In this document: in pieces, positions 12,901 through 26,900 of the stretch
Numbering within the stretch: position 1 is the stretch's first letter
Layout of the letters: each line of letters opens with the position of its first letter
Assembly: GCA_026874595.1 (NCBI GenBank)
Contig: CM049322.1
Span: forward strand, 22,789,400-22,853,399
Direction: 5' to 3'
Source: Sipunculus nudus
Lineage: Eukaryota > Annelida > Sipuncula > Golfingiida > Sipunculidae
DNA: 64,000 nt
The notes under the pieces: model-generated
The model's database searches: none
The model's input: only the letters and a program-made list of their open reading frames with translations
Told to the model about the DNA's origin: nothing
Position numbers and translations under genes: made by a program

Positions 12901-13990
12901 GTACAAGCCGTCTTTTGACAGAAAGTTTTATGTACGGAGACCCGACACGAGGGGCCGGGTATACACAGTCACTACTATACACAGGGGGTGTGCCCATGAA
13001 CAGAAAAATGTGTATGAGGAGGGCTTTATAACCCCTCATACATGTGAGCTACTTAAGTCCGATTCGTGTGTTTACAAAAGGATCGCCAGACCCGATTCAC
13101 TTTCTGAAAGGAACCTTACCGATGGTTTGGTATACTGGTATACAAGTATATATTCGCAGGTTCAGTGATGCGTGACGCCGACTGCCCCTGGCTGTCCTCG
13201 GGCACGGCCCAGGCTTGACGATCGGAACATGGCCGTGTTGCTGTAGCGGGCCAAGGCGTGAACAACCCGTTCATCAAAGCTAATACACCTGTCTTGAGGT
13301 CAGCCCATCAGCAGAGGTTAGCCTGATGCTGTGCAGACCAGCATTAACCACCAAAAGATATAAGTAAGTGAAATGTATTGAAAAGTCTTCATTAATTATT
13401 GGCAGCGTCTTGAAATGCATAGGTATCTATTATAGGGTGGTAGAGTGTAAGGTCGCGTCCCGATATGCCACGGTCTATAGGACGGATGTTTATGTATTCT
13501 GTATGGTTGACGGGTTCAGAGACACTGCCGCCCCCCCCCCCCCCCCCTTACAGCCACCCAACCAATGATGTTGTTATGAGTCACCCACATTTTCTAACCT
13601 CCCACATGCAGTTATTTTCTTCCTTGTTGGTGACATCAAATAATAACACTAGTCATGCATTGACACGATTTTAACGCCTATCATTTGTGTGTATACACAT
13701 GTATACATCTTTTTAGCTTGTACGTGTTTGTGTAGATGTGCAACGGTACAAGGCTGTCTGTAAGGGGGTATAACTGCTATTTCAACGAGGTTAAGCATTC
13801 TTGACAATGTGGTCTACTGATATTATGAATGTTGAAAATAATCAATTTTATCTAGGTTATTTTTTTGGATCCTAATTTTTGCAAGGTAAATGTTTTGTTA
13901 TTTTGTAATCTTTGGGTTAATTATAAGTATTCCAGTGCAGTTTATTTTTATAATAACCTTTTTTTAATGTTTTCTTCTCCCTGTTATCAG
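9966..13990. other. Intergenic DNA upstream of the FERM gene
   Basis: No supported gene. It contains (TA)n/(CA)n patches near 10135-10160 and 10265-10277, a G-run at 11639-11654, the 18-bp minisatellite, a C-run at 13528-13548, and a locally more GC-rich segment at about 13150-13330. That segment could carry the promoter or a non-coding first exon of the downstream FERM gene, with a possible donor 'cagag|gttagc' near 13317. This is a guess: the only support is that the first coding exon is itself preceded by an acceptor-like 'ctgttatcag'. Confidence 0.4.
11951..12240. repeat. 18-bp minisatellite, about 16 copies
   Basis: The unit is close to 'ataactgaaggtggtaat'. Because 18 is a multiple of three, the plus strand stays open from 12097 as an (ITEGGN)n-like frame and the minus strand as a Tyr/Thr/Phe/Ser-rich frame. 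Divergence between units is mostly at the last two bases (aat, att, cat, tgt). Confidence 0.92.
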
Positions 13991-16900
13991 TTGAAGGCGA
14001 GGGGAGGGTCGCAATCAACATGGCTCAGGCCAGCAAGGTTAGTAACAGCACACAAAACAGAACAATCAATACATCAAAGCAACCCACTAAAAATCGACAT
14101 TAACAAAAAGAATTAAGTTTGTTTTTCATATGTAAGTAATATTAAGAAACAATAATAATATATTTATGCTATTTTATTACAGAAAACGAAGGTACACAAC
14201 GTACCTTCGTTTTCTGTAATAAAATATTCATCTCATTTATTTGGAACACGCACATAAATGCACATATTATGACATATATATAATTGACGTTACATCTGTA
14301 TATTTTACTATAGGTGCCGGTGAAGATAGACACGGTAGAGGGGCCACTGTCGTGTACCATCAGCTCGCTGGACAAAGGAAAAGAATTGTTTGACAAAGTA
14401 CGTACATGTATCCTCTGTTCCAACTATGGTGTTGTGGTCAATGCTTAAACCATATGATAAAGCGGTGTGTACCCAAAATGTACACGAGTATAAGGTTTAT
14501 GGGTATGTTTATATTGTGTATTAAAAATATAAAGCTTTAATGTACTAAGATATACTGGATCTAAAAAACCTTTGAAACAGATTAATCATTCTTATCTTGT
14601 GATACTAGTATATGTGAATAATTTATTTTTCATTTAACGTTATTTACAGGTTGTCAGTGCGTTGGATCTGACAGAATTCTGGTATTTTGGTCTCCAATAT
14701 GAAGCCAGAAGCGGGGAAAAATTTTGGATTCATTTGGGTAAAAATGTAAGTAAAATCCCCGGATTGTATACCTAAATACTTTGAACAGTGAATATGTGTA
14801 GTTCAACGTGGCCCTCGCTGGAATATAAATGTAATTCTGAAACATTCTGATAATAATTTATAGTTGACTGAAACATATTAATATATTTTAATTCAAAATT
14901 TTTATTATAATCATAATCATTATATCAATCCATGATTCCTGAAACTGGACTGCGTGGTTATCTACAGATACTAAAATCTTTTATTTTATTGCAGTCTTAT
15001 CTCCATCAATACAATTGTTAGAATAGGTATTGGATTTATTATATTACAAGGTTCTGATTTAGAATACATAAATTGTTCACAAGGAATTGTAAACCTCGTG
15101 TTGATAGGATTGAATAGTAATTATAAAAAAAGATTCTAGGGCCAAAAAAAAGGTATAGTTCTCAGGCTTTTTTTTCAAAAATCAGTGCGGGCGGGCGATT
15201 TTTTGTTATACTTTTTTTGTATGTTTCGATAAAAATGTCGTATGATCTGGAAAAAGCATGATAATAACATATTTTTTTGCTATACAGGTAAAAGCACTAC
15301 ATAAGAAAGGAAATCTTATCAAAATTTTATTATTTTATCTTCTTGAAAATAAAAATTTTTGATGCTGAGGGTTACCATTGATGCGGGCGGGGCCTGAGAA
15401 CCATACCTTTTTTTTGGCCTAGTTCATCATGATGCATTTTCTTTGATTACCCGCGTCTTTGAATGAGATGACTGAAGTGTAAATGAAAATATTGTTCTCC
15501 TGATAATTTGACGTTTTGTTTTCTCAGATTCTTGACCATGACCTCAAAACCCGGAATCCCGTTACTCTCCTGTTCCGTATCCGGTTTTACCCTCCAGATC
15601 CGGCGAGTGACGTCATCCAAAGCACTGCCCTGGTAAGGTCACGTATAACATGATATCACTACTGTATAAATCATATTTCACGACCCCAACCCAACGGTTG
15701 TATCACAGGAGTATTCTATACAGAAAACTAAGCTTTATACTAGCTATTTCATTAGAAGAAAAAAATACGCATATACTGGAGCGAAAAAAAATATCTCATC
15801 TGAATTTCATAGAAATGGATGAAAAGGAATTTAGAAAAAAAAACTTCAATAATTTTGCGACTTGTACAACGAAAGCATAACACAATTGACGTGGCTAAGA
15901 TGAATGATGTCAGCAGAGGTGGAAGTCAACTGTGTCGAAATAATATTATTACCGTGGTCTTGGTGACTTCACTCGAAATTCACTGCATAACATAGAAGAC
16001 TCAATGACTACGTTTTGAAGAGACGCTATGGAAGACTGAGTGGTTTAATCTCGAGACAAAATGTGATCACGCAAATATGATACCAGTCAGGTCGCTATTG
16101 TGTAAAAGTACATACCTTTATCATTGTCGAGCTCCTGCTTTTAGTTTATTTAAAAAAAATAATATTTTGAAGAAACTTCAACGGAAAAAAACAGCTAGTC
16201 AGCTGTATTGGAAGGGGTTAAAGATGTCCTTCGTGAATTGGATCTTCAATCAAAACATACAACAAAGGTCTGATTATTTAATTTTTCATTCCTATCTTTT
16301 TTTCTACAATTTTGTCATCAAGGTATGTATAGACATAACAATACTGTTATCTTGTGCATAATCCTCATCACGGGTGTAGTGTAAACAATTCCTCTGAAAA
16401 ATAAGTTTAAAGTGGACCGTTTTATGTAACCTTATCTTAATATTTAAAAAGCAAGTGGACCAGATTGAAAGGTAGCAGTATGAAACATGCATGGGCTGGT
16501 AAACATTATAGTTGCCCACTAACATTTAGAGGTGTTTATATGTAGATATTTAGTCTATGTGGACATTTGCCTGTATAGTTTACTGTTTCTGTTGTAGAGA
16601 CATTTCTACCTTGAGGCCAAGCAGTCGGTCCTGGACGGCACGCTGTACTGCCCCGCAGAGGAAGCTCTGGTCCTCTCGTCGTTCGCAGTACAAGCTAGAT
16701 ACGGAAACTACGACAAGAAAGTTCACAGGAAGGGCTACCTCTACCAACACAAAGTTACCTGGCTACCAAGACGGTCAGTCACAAATACACACACACTCAC
16801 ATACACTCACACACATCAAAGTGGTCCCAAACGCTGAAACAGAAGACATTTCTATGAAGTTATGTAATATCGAAAAATCTGAGGAATTGGTTTTGAATTA

Positions 16901-19900
16901 GTTTTGTCAAACGGGCCTCCTCAGTCTCATCATGAACATATAGTGGATGTTGTTACACCTGATGATATAATAATCATCTTATATAATATTAACAGAAAAT
17001 GTAATAAGAAATTAACCGATAACGTAACACAAACTGATAACGTAATAACAAATAAACTGATAATGTAATGGTGACCGATAATGTAACATTAACCAATAAT
17101 GTAATACAAAATCAACCGATAATGTAACAACATTTGCTAACCGATAGCGTCATACGAAATTACCCGATAATGTAACAAAGTTCCCTAACCGTTAATGTAA
17201 AAAAATGAACCGGTAATGTAATAACACTTTAGCGAACCTGACCTGTCCAAAGAAGCCAATTTGCATCCTATGATAACCCAATGTGTGAGACCTTCCGCAT
17301 GTTTCATGGACCTTGCAGTCCATAGCATGCATTTTTTAACTTAGTTGACCATAGGTCACATGAGCTTAAGTGATCACCTCTTGTCCGTCAGATCAAAAAT
17401 CGTTGCACTTTTCATATCGTGTATTATAATTATATTGTTCAACCTAGGACAACAGAACATTCCAGAAAGATCCATGCAAACTGATATATTTTATCTAAAG
17501 TATGAATCCTCAACGGTCCAACTTTTAAAATTTCACAATTGTGTCTGCAACAAGCCTGAAGCACTGCCTGAGCCGATTTTCTCATTTTTTAAACAATGTT
17601 ATATGAGCAGATGATGAATAATGTTTCTTTTTATTTGGATGGGGAGGTGGGGGTGGAATGCAAAAGTTTTTTGTTTTTACAGGCAAGAACATTGACATAA
17701 GTATTTATAAGTGCTAAAACATTCACAGATATGCGAAACTCAGAGAATGAAGGTCACAGTGGCCTGATTTCTTGATATAAAGTAAGACATTTTTTGGGGT
17801 CTAACGTTTAAGATTTGTGCCTTGTTGACAATTGGCCAATCGTATTTTCTGAGTACAAACAATATAACCAATGCGTAAAAATATAGATGGCACCCCAAGC
17901 CTTGCACCCCTGAAAGAGCTATCCAGGATTTGAAACCTTATCAAATTTCTAAACACAACATGCAACAATTACTGAGATATCTAAATTTAAGTATGAATTT
18001 CAGGTATAATCGGCTGCCTCCTCCGTATTTTTGCAAATTTGTTTGCAGCAGCTGTAAAAACTCATTGGACAGATTTTCTTTAAAATGCCCATGGTGCTAG
18101 ATACATTGTGTAAATAATGTAAGTACAGCAACAGCCCAAATGTTAAAATTTCGCATTTGTATAGTCTACAGTTCTGAAGGACTGGGTGCTCTAATTTCTT
18201 CATTTTTAGCTCAGCTGGGTATGGCGCTTTGTCTGTAGTCCGTCCGGCCGTCCGGGCGTCCGTTAGTAAGGCACAAATCGTATCCGCTGATTCTAGAAAA
18301 TTAACATTCATAGATCACAATAAACATCTCCTTCGAAACCTGACATTAGATCACTGTGACCTATATAATCCGAGTTATGGAGCTTGTAAGTACCCAAAAA
18401 TAATTAAAAAAATAATGCAAAACCCTAAGTATCGCGATAAGTAATGCATGGATTGTCAATGAATCTTGCCTTGAATATTGACTAGTTTTGTTAGTTTCCG
18501 ATAACTGGTGGCGCCACCTAGATTTTTTTTCGATTTTTTTTTACGATTTTTTATCTATTTTTTTAAGACTACAAAATAACTGCAAGTTACAGGACCCATT
18601 TCTATAATGTGGATTCATTTTAATCGAAACTTTTCATCACAAACCTTTCATCTTCGAGATATTGCTCCCCTGCCATTCGGGGAAGATTCTTTTCTATTTT
18701 GAGGTCACAGGGTCAAGGTCACAAGAACCATCTATTCAAAGATTGCTTTATGGTCGATAACTGTGTTTTGGATACACAGATTGGCTTCACAAACTTGATT
18801 TATTAATGACTCGCCACTTAAGTAAGAATTATTGTGATTTCGGGGTCCAGAGTTCAAAGTTGAAGGTTACGGGACCCACATCTTTTAAAGTATTGTTGAT
18901 TCATTGTAAATCAAACCTTCCATCCCAAACCTTCCATCTTTCACGTATGGCTTACCCGCCCATAGTGAAAAGCAGCTGTCAATTTTGAGGTTACCTGGTC
19001 AAAGGTCAAGGTTGTTGGACCAATTTTTTTAAAGAATGCTATGAAAATCAAAATGCTGAAAGTTCAAGGATAGTGAGTTCTCAGACTTTTTTGTAACAAG
19101 GTCAAAAAACTTTTTTTATGTGTCATAAAATTATCCTTTTAGACCAATTTAGCTGAGCGTCGATACCACTGAGGCCCTAGATAACACGTAACAATGTTAA
19201 TTGTGCAGCTGATGCATATTGTGTAAATTTGTTTTTGTTAAATGCAAATATTTGCTTTGCGGCATAGAACACCAGTGGTCTAATAAGTCTAACAAGTTGC
19301 AAAAATAAACCACTGAGTACGTTACTCATAGAATGTAAGTCAAAATGACCTAATTTTTTGTATGCAAGAGACTTATCAAAGTCCAACCTGGAGATGAACT
19401 ACATAATTAGTTCGGTAACAATCGTAACAATCGTTGCATTTTGTATAATCGATCACAAAGATTATGTATGTTCGTTAAAGCATTATTACATTACAGGTTA
19501 ATTTTGTTTTACATTGATTGTTAGGGAACTTTATTACATTATCGGGTAATATCGTATTACGTTATCGGTAAGTAAATGTTCTTAAATGATCGGTTGATTT
19601 TGTATAATGTTATTGGTTAGTGTTAAATTATCGGTTATTTTTCTATTACGTTATCCGTTGGTATTACATTATCACTTGGTTACTTATTACGTTATCAGTT
19701 TGTGATGCACTATCGGTTAATTTCCCCATTACATCTTGGGTTAATTTTACATTATAAAATGATTATTACATTATCAGTTGTAACAGATGCCCTCTGTAAT
19801 ATTCTTGTTCACAGGATGTGCAACGTTTCAACAGGACGTCATTAACTATTAGACTCATGTAAACTTGGCTAGAATCTTATAACCACCCGACAGAGAAAGT

Positions 19901-20932
19901 CAGATGATCAGACTTACTTCTACTCGAATATGAATGTATTTTCTTACACCTCTTTACATAATAAAACATCTTAAGTGCCCCTGTCATTCTTAAGAATTAT
20001 ATTATCCAGAATAAAGCATGATTGCCCAAGTCATTCTTTATGATTTCAGTGTCCGAAATAAATACTAAGTGTTGCTTGATATTTTCAGTATACAGAGTAA
20101 ATATGGATTAAGTAACGGTGAATGGGAGAAAGTGATCACGGTACTGTTCGAGTTACGCCGGGACTTGACACCAGAGGACTCTATGAGAGACTACTTGCGT
20201 CTCGCACAAGATCTCTATGAATACGGCGCCATCTGTTGGAGAGTGAGCGTAACCTCAGGTGTCAACTGGGTGATGGCCATCAGTCCGTTTGGTCTCATCT
20301 TTTATCCGCCACTTGAAAGGTAGGAATGAAAGTATGATAGGATTAATGTATGTAAATATGTTAAGTTCTATAGAACTCAACCGGAAAGGTATTGATGTAC
20401 ACGATCTTAGTTCGAATAGTGTGCCTGAAACGCAGGGGGAAAATTATATCAGAAAAGCGTATCTGTTAAGTGGTGATATAGATATGACACGAAAACTGTC
20501 CTGTAAAATCTAGGTCTCAAATTTTATCAGGAAAACAATGATTATACAATTATGCAAAATTGTTAAGGCGACGAACTCCGTGAACACACTTATTTCAAAA
20601 TTGAACTGTGACTGGTTCAATTTAATAAAAAAAACAACAACAAAGTGAAGTAATAGATGCAACACATATTTATAATAACATGTATAAAACATATTTATAA
20701 TAACATAATTAAAGGAACCAACGACACCATGTCCAAAAGGAATGTAATAATGCTAATATACATCACCTGATATAAATGCATTAACATGCATGCTCTGATT
20801 TTAACCGTATACTCGTCACTTTTCCAGATTCCTGCCAGCCACTGCATTCCACTGGGGGGAAATAACAGACATGTCTACCTCGCTACACAAAGACATTATT
20901 GTGGGCTTTAAGGACCAGAAAGAGGTCAGGAC

Positions 20933-20972
<40 letters not shown>

Positions 20973-23900
20973 TAAAACTGCTGTCTACACTTATTCTCTG
21001 AGGAAACCCTAACTAGAAAAAAATTGTTTAGACTGGTATATCTGATAAACGATCCTATGTTTATTGATGCATTTTGTCCTAATAAATACCAAAGGTAATA
21101 TGCATCAATATAAAAAATGCACATTCTGCTTTTAGTGCGGAGATTAATCCCACAGTTTTAAAATATCGTATATGTGTAAAAGTATATTTTTATATTGAAG
21201 AACAACGCTAGATGAGTTACTCCTACATGTAATGATGTACATCTGTAAGTCGTTCCACTTATTGCGTGTATACCTGTCGTTGGTTCAATAAATAATATAT
21301 ATCAATGCATTTAACTGTCGTTGTCTTTACGACAGGCGTCCTGCATCATCACGCAAAGCATGGCCGTCACAAAACACGTGATCCGCTTGTGTAAAGGCAC
21401 TCTACAGTTACTAAGAATAATCAAAAGTGAACCGGAAGTCATGAGGAAGATGCGCGCGCAGGAAAAGAAGGAAAGGCAGAAATCGTCTGCTGAACCACAC
21501 ATGCGTGATGACCTGACAAATCCAAGCTTCTACTTACACGGACGGCCCAGGGCCAGGCAGGCAGAGAAGAAAAAGTAGGTTACCAGAGTTGAGTGATGAA
21601 CAGATATTACCGGATTTTGTTTCCACATGTAGGCTACTTAAATAAGGTAATATTAAGAGATAAGGACCCTTTTTCATGGTCATTCGCGTTAAAATCGCCC
21701 AATTGAGAAAATCCTGTATACCGTTTCCACACTTGCGGAAACGGTATCATGGAAAAGGGACCTAAGTGTTGATATAAAATGTTAAAATACTTCTCATGAT
21801 TCAATCAGGGCGTGTCCGGGGTTTGCTAAGCCCCTCTCTCCTTTATTCGTAACAATAATGATTATGTCATCATTTGTCATAAAGCTTTTGGAAATATGGA
21901 AATAACCAACCATTTCTCTTCATAATTTTAAAAATGAATGGGTCTTATTTACATATTTATATATAATTATATTATTTGCGACAATCTGTATTTTATCCAG
22001 TTCCGTGGCAACAGTAGCAGACCCTGCTACTGAAATTCAGTAACTGTCCCCTCCGATGCTCTCTGCTACTCATGGATAAAGATCAGTCCTCCATGCTATA
22101 CTTTATGATGTTAATTATACCAATGTAGCATGCTGAAACCAGCGCAGGTCTGATCTGTCTATCTGTATATAAGAGGTATTAAGTTTATAATTCCATCAAA
22201 ATACAATAAATACACATATCAGGAATTTTTCATTTTATGATTATGAGATATAAATGTAGTTTTATATAACAGGTACGAGTCTCAACGTGAGGGCGCCATC
22301 AAGAAACAAATTAAAACCAGACAGAAACACATCCAGAAACAAGTTGACCGGTACCAGACGGACATGGATAAGGTGACAAAAGGTGAGATATTAAATGTTG
22401 ACCGGTACCAGACGGACATGGATAATGTGACAAAAGGTGTGATATTATAAGTTGACCAGTACCAGACGGACATATATAAGATTTATTATAATTTGATTAC
22501 AAGTCCCTTTAACTGAATATTCAGTTGAGTAAATTGGTCAGGCGTTTTAATTGATGGGATGTGTAGAATCAACAGTAATCTTGTATAAAACTCTGCATGC
22601 ATATATTATAGATATACGGAACGCGGAAGCAGAAATAGCCCGCCAGCGTGAGCGGGCAGAGCGTAGTTTAGAGGAGTGGAAGGATATGTGTGAGGAACTG
22701 CTTGTTGACCCCGGACCTGTCAGGATGCTGGTGACTGACAGATGGCTGGAGCACGGATACAAACCCGTAAGTACAATACTATTTATAAAATAACTTACTT
22801 CTCGCGTGTAGAGATGGCAGAGACGCAGTATTTTACAAGCAGTACCCAGTATCCGACAGGTTTCTTTCGAATGAATTTCCCAATTAGGTGCTTTTTAATG
22901 AATGGAGTTACATTCAGGATGAGCGCTTTATGTTACACAGTTGTAGTAGTATACTGATGGTGGGCCCTGATGACTTTGTATATGAATGTACACACTATAA
23001 ACGTCAGGTGTTGAAAATTTTATATTCTAAATCAATGACCAAAATCGTTTGACATGGCATTACATAGTCTTTAAATAGCTTAAAACAATGCTGCTCGTCT
23101 GCAAACTGGCACAAACCGGAGCGATCACATCACCCCAGTGCTATACCAACAGCACTGGCTACCCGTGAAACAGCGCATAGAATACAAATTTCTTACCACT
23201 GTACAAAAATCCCTGCATGCAACGAATGCCCTGCGTTATATACAAGACATGATAACTGTGTATCAACCTGGAAGAGAACTCCGATCATCCTCAGATCAGT
23301 GGTACTGGCTGTACCTCGAGTGACACGCCAGTATGGGGACTGAACGTTCTCTGTGTTCTCTAACCTATGGAACACATTACCTGTGGACATCACAGGTCCA
23401 ATAAGTCATGACATTTTTAAAAATAAGCTTTAATCATTCCTTTTTAAAGAAGCTTATATTAAGTCATTCATTTTTCCAAATTAACTTCATTTCAGTATTA
23501 TTTTAGGCAGCTGGTATTCTTTTATTTATTTATTACCGTTTTTACTATGAACTATTTGATCTTTTAGTGCTGTACAGAGCATTGAAACAAATTTAAGGCT
23601 GCGTTTTATAAGTGAATTAATTATTATAATAATAATTATTATATTGGATTTTGAGAGAGAGAGAGAGAGAGAGAGAAATTAAGCCACTCAAGACCATCCG
23701 CCTTGATGACCCTCTTGACTATTTGTACTTTCAATTGCATCATCAAACAGAAGCGGATCCAGGGGGGGGGGGTCCAGGGGGTCCGGACCCCCCCCCCCCT
23801 TTTTTACCCGAAGCAACCTTTTTTAAGGGGTTTTAGACGTAATTTTGCGGCCTGGACCCCCCCTTTTCCAGACGTGATGACCTTTTTTTAGGATTTTCAT

Positions 23901-26900
23901 TAGTCCTCCTGGGTTGGACCCCCCCCTTTTCCTAAATCCTGGATCCGCCCCTGTCAAAACCGGATGTACGTATGTTTGTCTCTTCCCTTATAATAATATG
24001 TTTACTATTTATAGAGCGAAAACGCGTGGAAGGACGACGCTGCCAGTAGGAAGTCACGTGTTCTTTGTGACAAGAAGTACGCCACGGCAGATAAAGACCG
24101 GAACAAGTATAGACTTGCTCTCGAAAACCTGGAGACAGTAAAGAAAAGGAAAAACAGTCTGATGTCACCCCTTAATTTGCATATTGACGATGGCGGCTTA
24201 TTGCTGGATGAACAAGACCCACAAATAGTTTGTAGGTTTACATTTACTCAACGGGTTAAAAGTTTGTAATGTAAAGGCACACAGACGTTTGTGAGTGATA
24301 CAAGGCCTTAAGGTATTTTCAGTAGTTTAAATTTCGGAAAAATTTTAATGTGATCGGTTGTTCTGTAAAATGTCGTTCAACAGACATTGCAGACCACACA
24401 TATTATGAATATTTTTAATAATTGGATTAGATATAACGTCTTCTGGATCGCAGGATCTGATGTTCAAACAGCCGAAAGAAACACTTCATGAAATAAACAC
24501 GGCTGTTGACCGGCTCTGTAGCGTAAGGGTTGCGCAGAGGACTCAAAAACGGGAGGTCTTGAGTTAAAATCTCAGCCTAGGAGCTGTGAGACTTTTCAAT
24601 GTCCCCTGTTGTCCAGAGAATGCTTAATGAGAAGGCTGTGCCCTAAGGCGTTGTATCACTCACAAACGTCTGAGTGCCTTCTTCGGTGTTATTTTCAGGC
24701 AAAGGGATTTATTACACTCAGGACCTGCAGGTGCTTCGAACCCCTAGCCTGGGTAACACTGGGCTATAGAATAAAATAACGCTTGAATACAAGCATCGGT
24801 CTCCAACAGAATTTCGAAAACACTCGATGAGCAATCGCTTTCAAATTTACACAGTTGACTGACCATCCAAATTCCCGTTAGCCTATTGTTATGTCATTAC
24901 TGTTCAAATGACAAGGTCAAGTTCATCAAGGAGGTCAAAATATTATTGTCATCATAACTTAGTCAAAAAGTTTGCTACATGAGCCAAGGTAACTCATTTT
25001 GTTCCTCTATGCTTTCTCCATGAGATGGACTAGTCAATTTTCATATGTGTCAGTGTGGCAGTATGTGCGTCTGTTTGTCAGTTGTCTTCAAATTCGCCTC
25101 CCTGTTTGTTTTTATTCTGACATATGGCATTCCACAGTCCTTTTTAGCAATCCCTCTGAATATTATACTGTTTGTAGAACCCCCGAAGTTCTAGAAGTCT
25201 GATGTCTTTTAGAGTAAATAGGTCAAAGGTCAAGGTTAAGGCCACAAAAAACCACAACATTATTTTTAGCTCAGCTGACTGTAAGTCATATGAGCTATAG
25301 CGATCACTCTTTGTCCGTCGTCCTTCTGTCCGTCTGTCCGTCCGTCCGTCTGTCCGTTAACAAATCGTAACCGCTGGACCTAGAATCTTGTTACTTGACA
25401 TTCTGAGAGGTCCATAAAAAATCTCCTTGGAAACCTTAAATTAGGTCTCTGTTACCCATATCCTTCACGCTATAGGACTCCGAGGTATCCCTCAGAATAA
25501 TGGACAATTTGATACAAAAGCTGAAGTATCTGAACAACTAATGCAGAGATCACCATGATTCTCTGCATGGATATTGACAATTAAGTGTTTTTATTAGTTT
25601 CTACAGACTGGTGGGGACACCTGTATTTTTTCTTTAAGTTTACGCATTTTTTTCTCTATTTTTGAGATATATAAATACAGACACAATCTTGGCATGCTGA
25701 TTAATCTGTTTGATGCTTCAGTCGAATGGGTATATACTACCATTCAGATGATAAAATTTCTTTTTGCGAATCTCTTCCCAGTCAGCTGAGCGTCATGACC
25801 CATGGGTCACTTGTTTTTATCTTCATATCTTTGTCAAAAATTACCGTAGTCGCATAAACTGTGACTCATTTTATTTGCAATTCTATGGCCTTCATTCTGA
25901 TGTGTAGCTGCATCAGTCTGCTGGTTACTTCAACTTTGTCACTTTCAAAGCTAGAGAGGTCTAGTTTTCAGGTTGCTCGCGAAATCTCGTCCTTTTTTCT
26001 CGTCAAACAAAATATAATGAGATTTCACTTTTTCGATCTTTAGGCACAATTTCTGGAGTAATCACTTTGAAAATTATACATTTAATAGACAAACAAACTA
26101 CTATAAGCCTTTCATTTTTATTTGAGTCAGGTCAATGGTCAAGGTTAAAAAAATATTATTTTGCTCAAAACTTCATCAAATATTGTCCTAACTACATAAA
26201 ATATATCTCATTTTATTCGTCTATGCATTCCAAAGTATGTGTCAGTCCGTCAGTATGTCTGTCTGTTCGTCTGTTGTTGTCAACTACTCCTGTCTGCTTT
26301 TTCTTTGGTCTGATATATGTCATTCTGGAGTACGTATTGCAACGAAAGGCACACAGTTAAAAGAAAACCCCGAAACATGTTCTGTCTGTCTGTCCTTTCG
26401 TCCGCGACTTTTCAATATCAGTATTATACATAAACGTGTTATTGATTCTGCTCTCCCTGAACATTTCTCATTCAAATTATTGTTTTCATTTGTTCTCCTG
26501 TCTTCCTATCCCTCTGTACGTATTTTATATTTCAACTTCCGTCAAGCGCTCGACCTAAAGTCGTCTAGTTTTCTTTTTAATGATGATTAAAAGGTAGATT
26601 TTTATAACATTTTTTGTTTACTTTATCCTGTAAGCTGGTTTGGAAATAATGAAGGAGCCACTGTCACCCTACCCTTGGGAGGACAGAGAGTCGGCAGAGG
26701 ATGGGGACTTACACATACAACAAGACTTACAGGTCAGTGTCACTCACAGACTACATACAACAAGACTTACAGGTCAGTGTCACACACAAACTACATACAA
26801 CAAGACTTACAGGACAGTGACATAGAAAGTACACATACCACAAGACTTACAGAACAGTTAAACAGTGAGTACACATACAACAAGATTTACAGGACAGTTA

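Larger units (their letters stand above)
16951..19785. mobile_element. Composite element with about 280-bp imperfect terminal inverted repeats, inside FERM intron 5
   Basis: The left arm (16951 to about 17227) and right arm (about 19480-19785) are reverse complements along their whole length. Matching landmarks run in the same order, for example left 'aaatcaaccgataatgtaac' against right, reverse-complemented, 'aaatcaaccgatcatttaag'. Each arm consists of short repeats of the form 'aaccgataatgtaatacaaa'. The termini read TGTTACA at the left and TGTAACA at the right, and 'gatg' flanks both ends as a possible short duplication. The 2.25-kb interior has no transposase frame and contains two copies of the AGCTCAGCTGA repeat, so it is non-autonomous or has captured other repeats. 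Confidence 0.8.

Noticed and set aside
14169-14423. 84-codon minus frame
   Set aside because: Antisense to FERM exon 2 and to the intron 1 hairpin.
22282-22473. 63-codon minus frame with repeats
   Set aside because: Antisense shadow of exon 9 and its 54-bp repeat.
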